Origin: Blattamonas nauphoetae
Lineage: Eukaryota; Preaxostyla; Oxymonadida
Length of the DNA: 64,000 nucleotides
Direction: 5' to 3'
Assembly (NCBI GenBank): GCA_033064195.1
Contig: JARBJD010000032.1
Location: 62,001 to 126,000, forward strand
Positions 39,566 through 50,316 of the stretch are shown here, piece after piece. The translations under genes were made by a program, and so were the position numbers. The stretch's first letter is position 1. Each line of letters starts with the position of its first letter. Below the pieces are notes generated by a model. The model saw nothing but the letters and a program-made list of their open reading frames with translations, did no database searches and had not been told where the DNA came from.

Positions 39566-41907
39566 ATGCCTTCTAGCAAACAGGGTTCGTACCAGAAGAT
39601 GCCTTCTCCCGTCAAGCCCCGTACTGGTATCTTTCCAACGTCAATCACGCTCCTGTCTTCGGCCCTGGGTGCTGGCCTCTTCGCATTCCCTCTCGCCTAT
39701 GCCAAAGGAGGCTATCTCTATTCTATCCTTGTTTCACTCGCATTCGCTGTTGTTATGTTTATCACCATGTCTATGATGATCTCAGCATCGGATGCGACTG
39801 GTTGTTATTCCTATGGAAAAGTCTGTCTCAATCTTCTTTGAATGTTGTGATGGTTCTTTCTCTCAAATGCCTTTACAGTGTTTAATTCCTTTGTCTTCTA
39901 ATCTCTTTCTTGCTTGTTTTTCTGAACCCTCCTTTCTCTACCTCATTCTCACCATCCATCTCTTCCACAACTAGCTTGCCGAACGGGTTCTCGGAATCGG
40001 TGGAATCTTCACAAGTGAGCTTTGTACGTTCCTATCCACTTTTGGAGCGATGTGGGCCTATGCCATCCTTTGGGGAGATCTTTTCCCAGCCATCCTCACC
40101 TCAGTTCTTCCCGTCGACCCGAAAGCTTTTTACATGCAACGGTGGTTTATAATCGCTGTTGTTGGGTTTTTCGTTTTTCAGCCGCTCTCCTGGATCCAGA
40201 ACCTCTCCTCTCTGAAATTTACCTCTCTTGTCTCAACTATCTCGATTCTTTTTTGTGTTGTGGTAGTCATCATACGCTATTTTGCTCCGTCTCCTGGTTC
40301 TGTTCCCGCCACTGAGGTCACAGCTGTTCGCGGCTCCCTCTCAATGATCCAACTCCTCTCGTCGCTGTGTTTTGGATTTTCCATCCATATGAACGGGCCA
40401 ACACTCTTCTCAAGCATTAAATACCGCAGTCTTAAACGCATGCTCGTCAGTGTTGGGATAACTGTTGTTGGCCTCTGCGTCCTCTTCTGTCTTTGCGGCC
40501 TTTTCGGATATTTCACGTTTGGGACGCAATTACTCACGAACCCAACATCCGGCAATATCCTGAATGTTTACCCATCGAAGGACTTTATTGCAATGGCTGG
40601 ACGCATTGCCTCGCTGGTTACAGTCACATTCTGTTTCCCAGTCCAAATGATCCCTAACCGTCTTGCTTTCATGAACTCTGTCCAAATGCTCCGAAAAATG
40701 TGGATTCGGAGAACTCGAATTAAAGTCAGAATGATTCCAGAAAAAACGTGGTTGAGCACCGATGCCATCAACAGTGTGGATGATCGCGAGTCTCGAAAAA
40801 GCCTGAAATCAGACAGAATGTCAAGAAAACAGATCAAAAAATTTGAAAAAATGCGTCTCCAACCAAAATTGGTCGATGATCGTTCAGATTCCGAAGAGGA
40901 GGGCGAAGAAGACGAGAACGTTCTCCTGGAAGTTGAAGATCGACTTCAATTTGAGCAACGACAGCGCATGGGAATGCCAAGCAACGTGGAGACGAACGGA
41001 TTTAGCGGTGCTACTGAAGAAACCGCCCTATCAATCAATCCAGGAAACACGCACTACGGAACACTCCCTCCCACCTCCGAGTCTCCAAACAGTGTTGCAT
41101 CTTCACCCTCACCCAACCAACCAGGCCTCTCTTCCCATCCAAGCCTCATATTTCCCTCAATGGCGTCTTTTGATGGGTCTAGTGGGTCCGGACAAATGTT
41201 GGGATCCGAACTCGTCACGCAGTCGTTCCTGTTGTCATCAAAAGGAAGAAAATTGCAGCCCAAATTGCTGGCTTGGGAACCTGCTGATGAACGACAGTCA
41301 GTGAATAACAGACTCAGAGGTGACTCTCTCAACTCTCCCAGCACACAACCCATTCTCTCATATAAAGTATTTTCCTCTCCACTAATTCTCATATCTGTAG
41401 ACTCAAACTGATTCTCGTCCTCTTTCTGTAGCAAACTTTTCAACTCTCAGACACTCAGAGTCGTTCAACCGTCTCCAAAAATGGAAAGAAAAGAAAATCT
41501 GCTGTTTCAAACGAGAAACATTTATTACTCTTGTTTACGGAACAATCATGACGATTATTGCCTGTATCTTGGGAATTTTTGTGACTAAGGTCAACCTTGT
41601 CTTCGATCTCATTGGATCAACATCTGGAATTGTGAACGCCTTCATCATGCCCTGCATTCTCTTCATCCGAGTCCGAAGCAAGCCCAAGAAATTCGTCAAT
41701 CGAAGACGTTACTACGACCCTGAAATTCAGTACTGTGAGACTAAGAACCGTGAAAGAATCGAAACACTCATGAAACCGCTACCGTGCTGCAGTTTGAAGA
41801 TGGTTCTCGCTGTGGTACTGGTCATATTTGGAGTAGTCCTTATGTTATTGGGATTGGCCATGGCCGTTATTTTTGATACTGATATCGCTTCGAAGATCGG
41901 ACTGTGA
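39566..41907 (+). CDS. AAAP/SLC38-type amino-acid transporter
   Basis: Starts MPSSKQGSYQKM. The first helix TSITLLSSALGAGLFAFPLA is the TM1 signature of the amino acid/auxin permease family (Gly-rich unwound segment). An intron of about 150 nt (39823-39974) joins YSYGK to LAERVLGIGGIFTSELC. Exon 2 carries the next eight or so helices, including WAYAILWGDLFPAIL, LLSSLCFGFSIHMNGPTLF and LFCLCGLFGYFTFG, and then a long hydrophilic, Ser- and acid-rich loop of about 190 residues. A 34-nt intron near 41370 joins LSYK to TQTDSRPLSV, and the last helices follow (MTIIACILGIFVTKVNLVF, LAVVLVIFGVVLML). The large loop before the last helices is unusual for the family and may be regulatory. Substrate not predictable. 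Confidence 0.85.
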
Positions 41908-42277
41908 TATCAAAATCGACGAGTTCCCTTCAGTTGATCGATATTATGTACGTTGTTTTGAATTTTCACTTCAATTAGCCAGAGTTTACATAGTATGCAC
42001 TTTTTAATCAATGTCGTTCTGTTCTGCCTCATTTGAGGCCATTTTCTTGATGAGCAATTTCCGCTTCTGTTGATTTTATACTACATTCGACACAGATTTA
42101 TTTCGGAGGGTTTCCAGTTGGTTGACGTTATCAACGATAGAACACCACGCTATCTGTGATAGGTGAACAATTCCGACAGTTCCGAGAAAAATCGATGTAA
42201 CAACGTAATAAGATAAAGAGCATGTATGAAACATAAACTTATGGGATCCTCTGAGTGTACAAGCTAATTGGGTGTAA
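41908..42277. other. convergent spacer
   Basis: About 370 bases between the converging transporter and GYPPQ-repeat genes. No supported exon. Confidence 0.4.
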
Positions 42278-43000
42278 TTAAGGTAGAGGCTTATCACATT
42301 GAAAAGACATATCGAGGTTTTGTTGCGGAAGGTAACCGGGTTGCTGATAGGAAGGTTGTTGTGGTGGGTATCCCTGTTGCGGAGGATACCCTTGCGGTGG
42401 GTATCCTTGCTGTGGGGGATACCCTTGCTGTGGCGGGTAGGCTTGTGGTTGTTCGGGGTAATACGAGGGATTGGGATTGTATGATTGGTTTGGGTTTATT
42501 TGTTGGGGCGGTGGTTGATTATAGCTCGGCTGGGGAGGGTAAGCGTATGATTGAGGCGGGGGTTGTTGGTACGGTTGGGAATAGGACGTGCTGGGTTGGG
42601 CATAAGGTGGGAGAGCTGCTGCGGGAGGGTTGTAAGCTGGCTGTGAAGTTTGGATATTTGGATCGGAAGTGTAGACTGTCGTGTTATGGATGATTTTTGT
42701 GGGTTTCTTATCCGATGAACTTGAGCTAGAGCTTCGGTTCGCATTTGAAAGCATTGCTCCGACAACAAGTCCTGTAGTGAGCCCGGCAGCTGTTCCATAT
42801 GTTGGTCTTGAATGGTAGTGGTGTACAGTTCGAGGAGGTGGATGATGGACCACATGAACAGGTGCGGGATGATGATGATGTACGACTCCATGATGATGAG
42901 CATGAGGTGGTGGGCCTCTCGGCGCACCGTATCCCCCTGGTCGTGGACCTGGTCCTGGTCCTCCTGGCCTTCCGCCTGGTCCGCGTCCGAATGGTGGCAT
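42278..43000 (-). CDS. His/Gly/Pro-rich protein with GYPPQQ repeats
   Basis: A 240-residue intronless protein. The N terminus is Gly/Pro-rich ([18 protein letters not shown]) followed by a His-rich part ([21 protein letters not shown]), a small hydrophobic Gly-zipper-like segment ([15 protein letters not shown]) and a C-terminal part with about five [11 protein letters not shown] repeats, as in synexin, rhodopsin tails and other phase-separating or membrane-associated proteins. The His cluster could bind metal. It ends FQCDKPLP. Function not known; the low-complexity composition makes homology by repeat alone unreliable. Confidence 0.7.
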   Translation of the reverse strand: MPPFGRGPGGRPGGPGPGPRPGGYGAPRGPPPHAHHHGVVHHHHPAPVHVVHHPPPRTVHHYHSRPTYGTAAGLTTGLVVGAMLSNANRSSSSSSSDKKPTKIIHNTTVYTSDPNIQTSQPAYNPPAAALPPYAQPSTSYSQPYQQPPPQSYAYPPQPSYNQPPPQQINPNQSYNPNPSYYPEQPQAYPPQQGYPPQQGYPPQGYPPQQGYPPQQPSYQQPGYLPQQNLDMSFQCDKPLP

Positions 43001-43362
43001 GATGATTGAATGTTAAAGATAAAATTATGGGAGTCGATTGTCCGAGCGTTGTTCTGGAAACGAAAACTCCAGAAGAGTTTTGTACAAATGATATAAACGG
43101 CTTAACTCTCTTTCATCGACGGGGTGAAGACGTACGACAGTTTCATCACGGATCGAACCTTCATTCAAACTTTACATCATGTTTCATCCCCAAATGGTAG
43201 CACAGAGACAAACATCCATCAATTTTAACCTAACACGTGCTTTTTGTGAGAGATCTTGAATATTTGTGCCTACACACCTGATTGACTGAGAATCAGACAG
43301 CAAAATCTCAAGTTATGGGATTGCTGGAAATCTACCAATAGCCTTTTCTCAACTTCTCTCCA
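43001..43362. other. divergent spacer
   Basis: Between the GYPPQ-repeat gene (-) and the SNF2 gene (+). It should contain both promoters; no supported exon. Confidence 0.4.
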
Positions 43363-46300
43363 ATGGATTTAGGTCCATGGGCAGAAGATGATTTAGTTTA
43401 TCAATCATTCCCTACAACCTTCATTCCTGTGTCAGACGCATTATCAATGAAGCTCCATCCACATCAAGTTGAAGGATTGAATTGGCTCTATATGCGAGAA
43501 ACAGATCCTCCTGGTGGTTTTACAACTCGTGGTGGTATCTTGGCTGATGATATGGGGCTTGGTAAGACACTCACCGTTCTCTCACTTGTCGTCCTGGATG
43601 TCCTCGAAAAACGGATTAATGACCGCAAACAAACATATGCAGACATCCCAAAACTCTCCAACACCGCTGATGACTCAGTCATGTCGACTCTCAGAGCGAC
43701 TGTCATCAGAAAGCAGACTCGATGCCGCACCATCTCCAACCTCCTCGCAAACAAGCTCCCCTCCATCCATGCCACCCTTATTGTCGTCCCAAAAGGTGTT
43801 ATCAATCACTGGGCAGCCGAAATAAGCAGATTCGGAATCGGGCGACAACGACTCAAACTTTACGTCAGTCACCCGTCATTCGACCCTCGACAGAAGCCCC
43901 CTCCCGACGGTGCGGATGTGACAAGCTGGTCAGTCGGGCTAACACCTTCTGAGGCGATGAAACGTTGTGATATTTGCATTATCTCTTATTCTGTTGCGCG
44001 AATTCAATACGAAAAATTGAAAGAATGGCTTTTAGAACTGACAACCAAATTATTTATCGAACGGGTAGACAAGAAAGCGGAAGGTGGAACCTCTGACGAC
44101 GATTCATCTGGATCACCAACCAAAATCCCATCAACTTTGACATCTGACCAACTGGCCACCATGCTCAAGGAGGGAGAGACAGAATGGCCTACTCTCTCCT
44201 TCGAATGGAGAAGAGTCGTTCTCGATGAGGCTCACAACATCAAAAACAAGAAAACAGAACAAACCAAAGCTATGAACTCCATCCAAAGTCAGAACAGATG
44301 GGGGCTCACCGGAACACCAATTCAAAATGAAATCGAGGATCTGGCAAGTCTGATCCGATTTGTGGGTCTGGGTCGGACCAAGGCCCAAGAAGTTGGATGG
44401 AGAGGGCTGATTCTCAGACGAAAGAAAAACGAAGTCATGTCAGGCGAAATTGCAGAAAAGAAGATCCACGAAATTCGTCTGAAATTATCTGATGACGAAA
44501 AGCAATTCTATCAGACTCTTGAACGCGACTCTATCTTCGAAGCCGGGAAGTTCTTGCATCTTACCCTCCCAGGTGGAAATCGTCCAGGAGCGCACAGATT
44601 GAATTTACTGGACCTGATTCTGCGACTCCAGCAGGCCTCCATTCATCCTGCCCTTGTTGTGCTCACCATGGTTCGGAAAGGCCACAAATTGTACGTCTTC
44701 CCAGAAGTCCTCGGAACCGTCCTGACCGAATGGAGAACAGACAAAACGCTGATGTTTGAAGAGTGCAAGTCCCCTCCCCCAGCCACGTGGATGTATCAGT
44801 ATGGCATTACCCTCAACCATCCCGACGCAAAGAGGGGGGATCTGTGTGTGCCGATCAAACAAACGACAAAGAAAGCATCGTCTGCCCCAAAAAGCAAGGC
44901 AAAGGCACAAGCAAAAAACAAGTCGATGAAAGAAGACCCAAAAAGCGACTCGGTGTACCTTGATTGGGACAAGGTGGATGGGATCGATTCTCCACCTTCA
45001 GAAATTGAGCAGAAGGCGGAACCTGCAGATTTCACACAATTTGAGCATGATTTGATGCGGAATTGTGGTCTGACAATCCCACAGAACAGTACAGATTCAA
45101 ACGAAAAATCATCGCAGGATCTTCAGACGATCCAGGGAACGAAGGAAGAAGAGTCGGAAATGTTGAAAGATGAAGAAGAGAACAACTCCAATCGCTCTGC
45201 AAAACCCAACCTTTCGCTGTCGAAAGTGACACTTCTGAAAGACGATGACGAAGATTCGTCGGAACAGGAGAGACTCATCCAGTTTCTTCAAGAGAAGGAA
45301 GAGAAAGAGAAGAGGGAAAGGGAAAGGAAGGCAAACCCACCGCCTGTCGTCCTCAGCCCCGCATCCATGTCCATCACTGCGTCCGAAATGTCATTCCCGT
45401 CGATCGGTGGCCCAAAAGCAACGCCCATGTCGTTTCCAATATTCCCGACGAAATCGAACGGTCTCCCGAACTTCCCTCCGCCTCCCCAGGCACAGTCTGG
45501 ACGTGGAGTCACTCCTGTTCCCTCTCCACTCACATCAAACACTGGATCAGCAACGCCTGGTTCACTCGTGTCCCCTGTGACTTTCCCTGCATCACCCACT
45601 CCCCTCGCACCATTACCACCTCTCCCCCATCTCGTCAAGGTACCCGATCGCCTTCCCCCATTGAGCCCAATATCGTCTCTTCCTCCTCTCCCTTCGACCA
45701 CTCACACACCGAGCACACTCTCAACAAATATGTCACAAGTCCCTCCTCCACTCAAAATCTCTCCTCTTAATCAACCAAGTCCGTTCTCCCACGGCGTCCC
45801 CTCATTCCCTCACCCTCGCCATCTTCAGCCTCTTCCCAAACCATCAAATCCACGCCCCTCTTTCAGCCCGAGTAATCCAAGCACATCAAACATGAACAAA
45901 GCCACACATTTGCGGAACAATGACTCGGATGCTGATCCTCTCGACGTGGCGGTTGTCGATTCTTCGCCTCGACCGTCCACGAACCAATCACCTGCTGTCC
46001 AAACCTCTGTTGTCCCTTCATCAACTTTCCAATCCATTCCTGTCACGATACAGTCACAGACTGATCGTCCATCGGAAGAACCATCTCCAACACATGACCA
46101 GAGCGAATCACCCATCGCTGTCGCTGCCATCCCTGTGGCGGCTCAACATGTTCCAGCGGCTCTCCCATCCTCATCCCCACAACCTCTCTCCACTCCTCAG
46201 TCTTCCGCCTCTCCTCAACCATCTCCGCCGACAAGTTCTGCCCCACAATCCGAACAGACAGCCCAACCAAAGCGTCCAAAACTGATTCTCAAAATGAAAC

Positions 46301-47916
46301 GGCCAGTTCCAACCAAAGCGGAGTCAGAATCGGAGCTTGATCCGAGCTCTTTTTTGGACACCAGCTCCAGCGAGAGCAACAGTGAGTCGATTGAGGAAGA
46401 GAGTCAGTCAGATTTTCTTTTTGAAGAAGAGGTTAAGAAGCCTGTGAAGGCAAAACGAGCATCCAAAAAGAAGAACAAAGAAGAGACAGACGCTGTGCCA
46501 ACTATGCGCATCAATACCAACTTTAGTAAACCCGCTCCCTCTCGTAACAACCTCCTCATCCTCCCCCCATCACTACAGAAACGGAAGGTTTACACTCGCA
46601 AAAAGAGGACCTTGGAACCAAACGAAGAGCTGTCCAGCCCAACTACACTCCCACCAGAACGACAAAAGACACATGCTCAATACACATTCCTTGCATCGCT
46701 TCCACACAAAACACCCACGTTTGTCGCCACTGAAGAACGTGTCAACTACAAAATGGTCACGCTGGACTCGTATCAGCTACCAAAGACGACCATGTTCTTG
46801 TTTTACAGACATTGTGCACTCTGTCGTCGAATGCTGGTGGACCCTGTGATGACGCCGTGTGGACACTCGTTCTGTCGACGCTGCATGCAGATTTACACGT
46901 TGATGCACGAAGACTCCGAAAGGAGGAAGATGGAGGACAAGAGGAATGCAAAGGACAACCAGAAAATGAAGTTTGGAGCCTTCAGGCACCCGAAGCGGCT
47001 TTTCCAACAGCATCCTTTCTCACCCTTCCCACACCTCGGCTGTCCTGTCTGTGGCGAGAAGCTGATCAAGGGATCGTCACTCTCTCAGGGACTCATCCAA
47101 AGCGTGTACACACTCATCTCGACCAGAAAAGGAAGAGACATCATCGGAATGGAGAAGAAGGGATCTGTCTACACTCTGTCTGTCGATCTGGAAAACCAAA
47201 ATTCGGAAGATCGACCTCCTGTGGGTTTGAGCACGAAGACGAGAGCTCTCGTCAATTACATCAAAACCATTCCGCCGCAGGACAAGATTGTTGTGTTCTC
47301 GCAGTGGACAACGTGCTTGGATCTGATTCAAGAGATTCTTGTTCAGAACGGGATTTCGTTCGCGAGGTTCGATGGAGGACAGAATATCCAAATTCAGAAC
47401 CAGAATCTGACTCAATTCGTCGACACGAAGAAGGACAGCGCGCAAGTCCTGATTGCCTCGCTCCGAGCTGGTGGAATCGGACTGAATTTGATGTCTGCGA
47501 ACCATGTTGTGCTGATGGACAAGTGGTGGAACCCGTTCATTGAACAGCAAGCAATGGATCGTGTCCATCGGATCGGCCAGAAGAAGGAGGTCACGGTATT
47601 GCGTCTAACGGTCGAGGACGGTGTGGAGGAAAGAATTGAGGCTTTGCAGAATCTTAAAACAAAGGTCAGCGCTGAGATTCTTCGCGAGGAGACGAAGATT
47701 ACTGGAAAATCGGAAGGAGATCAGTTTGAGAGACTGGCAGCCACTCTTTCTCTGCAGGATTTGTATTTCTTGATTGGGACACACCCCGCTCCTGTCAATA
47801 TGTTTCCTCCTGTGTTGCCCCTCGTTCCTCTTCCTTCGACGTCGTCCTCCCCGAATCCTTTTTCGCCATCACCAAATGTCCTCCCATTAATCCCTTCTAT
47901 ACCGCCCAAAGAATAG
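43363..47916 (+). CDS. SNF2-family ATPase with RING finger (Rad5/Rad16/HLTF-like)
   Basis: An intronless 1517-residue protein. The first RecA lobe has ADDMGLGKT (Walker A, about residues 61-69), VLDEAH (about 286-291) and LTGTPIQN (about 314-321). A disordered Ser/Pro-rich insert of about 480 residues follows (roughly 520-1090). A RING finger begins CALCRRMLVDPVMTPCGHSFC near residue 1151 and ends CPVCGEKL. The second lobe has KIVVFSQW, LRAGGIGLNLMSANHVV and DRVHRIGQKKEV. SNF2 plus RING between the lobes is the layout of Rad5, Rad16 and HLTF, DNA-dependent translocases with E3 ubiquitin ligase activity in DNA damage tolerance and repair in the nucleus. No HIRAN domain is seen, so it is closer to Rad16 or Uls1 in layout. 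Confidence 0.92.
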   Translation: MDLGPWAEDDLVYQSFPTTFIPVSDALSMKLHPHQVEGLNWLYMRETDPPGGFTTRGGILADDMGLGKTLTVLSLVVLDVLEKRINDRKQTYADIPKLSNTADDSVMSTLRATVIRKQTRCRTISNLLANKLPSIHATLIVVPKGVINHWAAEISRFGIGRQRLKLYVSHPSFDPRQKPPPDGADVTSWSVGLTPSEAMKRCDICIISYSVARIQYEKLKEWLLELTTKLFIERVDKKAEGGTSDDDSSGSPTKIPSTLTSDQLATMLKEGETEWPTLSFEWRRVVLDEAHNIKNKKTEQTKAMNSIQSQNRWGLTGTPIQNEIEDLASLIRFVGLGRTKAQEVGWRGLILRRKKNEVMSGEIAEKKIHEIRLKLSDDEKQFYQTLERDSIFEAGKFLHLTLPGGNRPGAHRLNLLDLILRLQQASIHPALVVLTMVRKGHKLYVFPEVLGTVLTEWRTDKTLMFEECKSPPPATWMYQYGITLNHPDAKRGDLCVPIKQTTKKASSAPKSKAKAQAKNKSMKEDPKSDSVYLDWDKVDGIDSPPSEIEQKAEPADFTQFEHDLMRNCGLTIPQNSTDSNEKSSQDLQTIQGTKEEESEMLKDEEENNSNRSAKPNLSLSKVTLLKDDDEDSSEQERLIQFLQEKEEKEKRERERKANPPPVVLSPASMSITASEMSFPSIGGPKATPMSFPIFPTKSNGLPNFPPPPQAQSGRGVTPVPSPLTSNTGSATPGSLVSPVTFPASPTPLAPLPPLPHLVKVPDRLPPLSPISSLPPLPSTTHTPSTLSTNMSQVPPPLKISPLNQPSPFSHGVPSFPHPRHLQPLPKPSNPRPSFSPSNPSTSNMNKATHLRNNDSDADPLDVAVVDSSPRPSTNQSPAVQTSVVPSSTFQSIPVTIQSQTDRPSEEPSPTHDQSESPIAVAAIPVAAQHVPAALPSSSPQPLSTPQSSASPQPSPPTSSAPQSEQTAQPKRPKLILKMKRPVPTKAESESELDPSSFLDTSSSESNSESIEEESQSDFLFEEEVKKPVKAKRASKKKNKEETDAVPTMRINTNFSKPAPSRNNLLILPPSLQKRKVYTRKKRTLEPNEELSSPTTLPPERQKTHAQYTFLASLPHKTPTFVATEERVNYKMVTLDSYQLPKTTMFLFYRHCALCRRMLVDPVMTPCGHSFCRRCMQIYTLMHEDSERRKMEDKRNAKDNQKMKFGAFRHPKRLFQQHPFSPFPHLGCPVCGEKLIKGSSLSQGLIQSVYTLISTRKGRDIIGMEKKGSVYTLSVDLENQNSEDRPPVGLSTKTRALVNYIKTIPPQDKIVVFSQWTTCLDLIQEILVQNGISFARFDGGQNIQIQNQNLTQFVDTKKDSAQVLIASLRAGGIGLNLMSANHVVLMDKWWNPFIEQQAMDRVHRIGQKKEVTVLRLTVEDGVEERIEALQNLKTKVSAEILREETKITGKSEGDQFERLAATLSLQDLYFLIGTHPAPVNMFPPVLPLVPLPSTSSSPNPFSPSPNVLPLIPSIPPKE

Positions 47917-48090
47917 ATCTGGTCGCGATCGTACTCCAATTATAACAAGTTGCACTAATTTCATTTCTTATTCATGATTGTCTCTGTTTCGTAAAGAAGA
48001 TTTTATGAGAATTCATTCCCAATAGCTCTTTCGAGGTTGTATGAGAAAATACATAAGATATGCAGACAGATGCAGAAAACAGTCCGTATG

Positions 48091-49124
48091 TCAAGGATTA
48101 GCATTGGTATACTGGAAAGAAGCCGAAGGTTGCTGCTGTTGGGTTGGGGCATATGAAAATCCGGAAAGAACTCCCTTCTGCTGTGGTCGATGTCTCGGCT
48201 TGTGGGATATGCGATGTTTATAATGGCGAGCATGCTGCACAGGCTGTGGAGTGATGACAGTGGTCTGAATTTGCTTCGTTTGGGACGGGGTGGTCCTGTG
48301 GTCGATTTGAGGATTGGCAGGGATGAGAACAAGAGGAAGCTGTGTGTTACCCTGTTTAACGGAAATAGAAGCCCCATGGAAAGGAAATGGCTTGACGTCG
48401 AGATATTTTGTCGGAGAGATGTCGAGGATGTGTTTGGAGAAAGCAAGCTGTAGAAAACCTTCTAAAGGAAACACCGACGCGAGTGGAGCGATGTCTTTGG
48501 CAGAGAAAAAGAAGGAGAATTGAAGTGTGGACAGTATGTCGAATTCGTTTCTGAACAATTGGTTGGTTTCGATGTGGAGATCTGTTGCCATGCTTCTGGA
48601 GCTAATAGCGCAGTCACAATAAACCTGGAAAAAATGGGATAAATGGGAGAATACCTTTAAAACCAAAAAACTGCACAGAACCAACAAATAGGAAAGTTTG
48701 TTCCAATCTAGATTGTAGCGATTCCATTCTGGATATGGATAAGTGTAAAGCGAAAATAAACTGGGAAATGATAGACAAACGCTTTTGCGACAGGTATCTA
48801 GTTAGAAGAACCATAGTAGCGAGGAGGAGCTGAAGGAGAAAAATGGGTGGTCGGATTGAGGAAGAAGACGGAACATACTTCTTCATCAAAACGAAAATAT
48901 GTACAAAGCTTTGGAAATTCGGCTATGACGTCAGTGGGATCAACGTCAAAGGAATTAACAAAAAAATCGATGATTCGGTTTATTAGAACTGTTTGTGGAG
49001 TTTCGAAAGAGGGGAATGGGACTGGGCGTGGAGATGTATAGTATGCAAAAAAAGAGGATGGCTGGACTACGGAACTGCGTGAAATGGGAAGGTCCACCCC
49101 CAGAGGGGGAGGGTTTGTAAACAT
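48091..49124 (-). CDS. divergent cyclin, second copy
   Basis: Start at 49124 (MFTNPPPLGVDLPIS). The first exon ends LCTYFRFDEE at the same place as in the cyclin-like gene at 18592, then a 47-nt intron leads to LLLATMVLLTRYLSQK (cyclin helix 2-3), another intron, and FIFALHLSISRMESLQ/FFGFK; a 30-nt intron joins VYCDCAISSRSMATDLHIETNQ and the helix 5 region RNEFDILSTLQFSFFFSAKD. The shared phrase PLASVFPLEGFL/ELSTIFPLEGFL confirms homology of the two. The C-terminal tail is Gln/His/Pro-rich. Likely a CDK partner of P/U-type; start and inner splice sites rest on homology. Convergent with the SNF2 gene, 175 bases apart. Confidence 0.65.
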
Positions 49125-49320
49125 CAAGATCTGGCCCAATATACAGTATTCATGAATTACGTGCAAATGTCGGCGAAAAGACAATCATCAGTTCTCATCA
49201 CATTGAAGATAGATAAATCAAGACAAGGAAGATGTTTTACGCCTTGCGAATGGATTTGGTGAAACTGTAATTTGTCTCGCGATCTTACAAATCCCCTTTT
49301 TCCTTGATCGAATTTCGACA

Positions 49321-50085
49321 ATGAAAACTATCCTTCAAAGCGAGACAATCACTGTTCCAGACAATGGTATGTTCTTTTTCTCACTGTTTCTTGAAGAAAA
49401 TTTGATATATATTCCTTTATCTTTGCTTTTGAACCATTCTCGATTATCATACCTTCTCTCAGTCACCGTTGAGTGCAGAAACCGTTGTGTTCGTGTAACT
49501 GGACCCCGTGGCTCAATTCACAAGGAATTCGTCCACGCTCCAATCCAAATCACCAAGAAGGGCAACCAAGTTACAGTTTCATATTGGGGTGGCGATCGCA
49601 AACAAAACGCTCTTGTCCACACCGTCTACACCCGTATTGGCAATATGATCACTGGTGTTCTAAGAGTATTGCCAAATTCAATCTTTCATCTCTCCTGAAT
49701 TTCACCAATTTCGAACCATCATTTTAGGGATACCGCTACAAGATGCGCTCGGCCTCTGCTCACTTCCCAATCATCATCGCGATCTCTGACGACAAGAAAG
49801 TTGTCGAAGTCAAGAACTTCCTTGGTGAGAAACGTTCTCGCTTCATCCCCTTGGCTGAGGGTGTCACAGCTGAACGCTCAACTGCCAACAAGGACGAGAT
49901 CTTCCTCGAAGGAATCGATGTCGAAAATGTCGGTCTTATGGGTCTGCTTTCTCTCTTTTTCCAACCTTTCTTTGTTGTGTATAGCCGCCCAGATTCATCA
50001 AAGCATTCTTGTCAAGCACAAGGATATCAGGAAGTTCCTTGACGGTATCTTTGTGAGTGAGAAGGGACATCTCGATGATGAATAA
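49321..50085 (+). CDS. RPL9: 60S ribosomal protein L9 (uL6)
   Basis: Four exons. Exon 1 (MKTILQSETITVPDN) ends at about 49366; a 98-nt intron follows. Exon 2 carries VTVECRNRCVRVTGPRGSIH and YWGGDRKQNALVHTVYTRIG, exon 3 starts GYRYKMRSASAHFPI after an intron 49669-49728, and exon 4 (AQIHQSILVKHKDIRKFLDG) follows a 43-nt intron from 49938. The sequence RYKMRSxxAHFPI and the C terminus DIRKFLDGIFVSEK are diagnostic of eukaryotic L9/uL6, which packs at the base of the P-stalk of the large subunit. The predicted length of about 188 residues fits the family. The intact exon phases make this a good calibration of the splice signals of this genome. Confidence 0.95.
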
Positions 50086-50316
50086 ATTTCGCGATTTTTC
50101 TCCATCGAATGTTAATCTTGAAGAGAATTACAGCCTTTCAAATAAAGCATTGACTCAAACAGTGAAAATACAGAGTCAATTCTCGTTTATCACATTTGAG
50201 CATTGTGTATCCGCTAATAATAAACTTATTGAAAGCCTTCTCTTAGAGATTGTTGATTCTATCGCTTTCAGATGATTAAAGAAATGATGTTGTGGTTTGA
50301 TCTTTCAGAGGAGTGA

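Noticed and set aside
42378-42480. GYPPQQ-coding repeats as a non-coding minisatellite or CRISPR-like array
   Set aside because: The units are contiguous, in frame, without spacers, and encode a standard low-complexity protein repeat.
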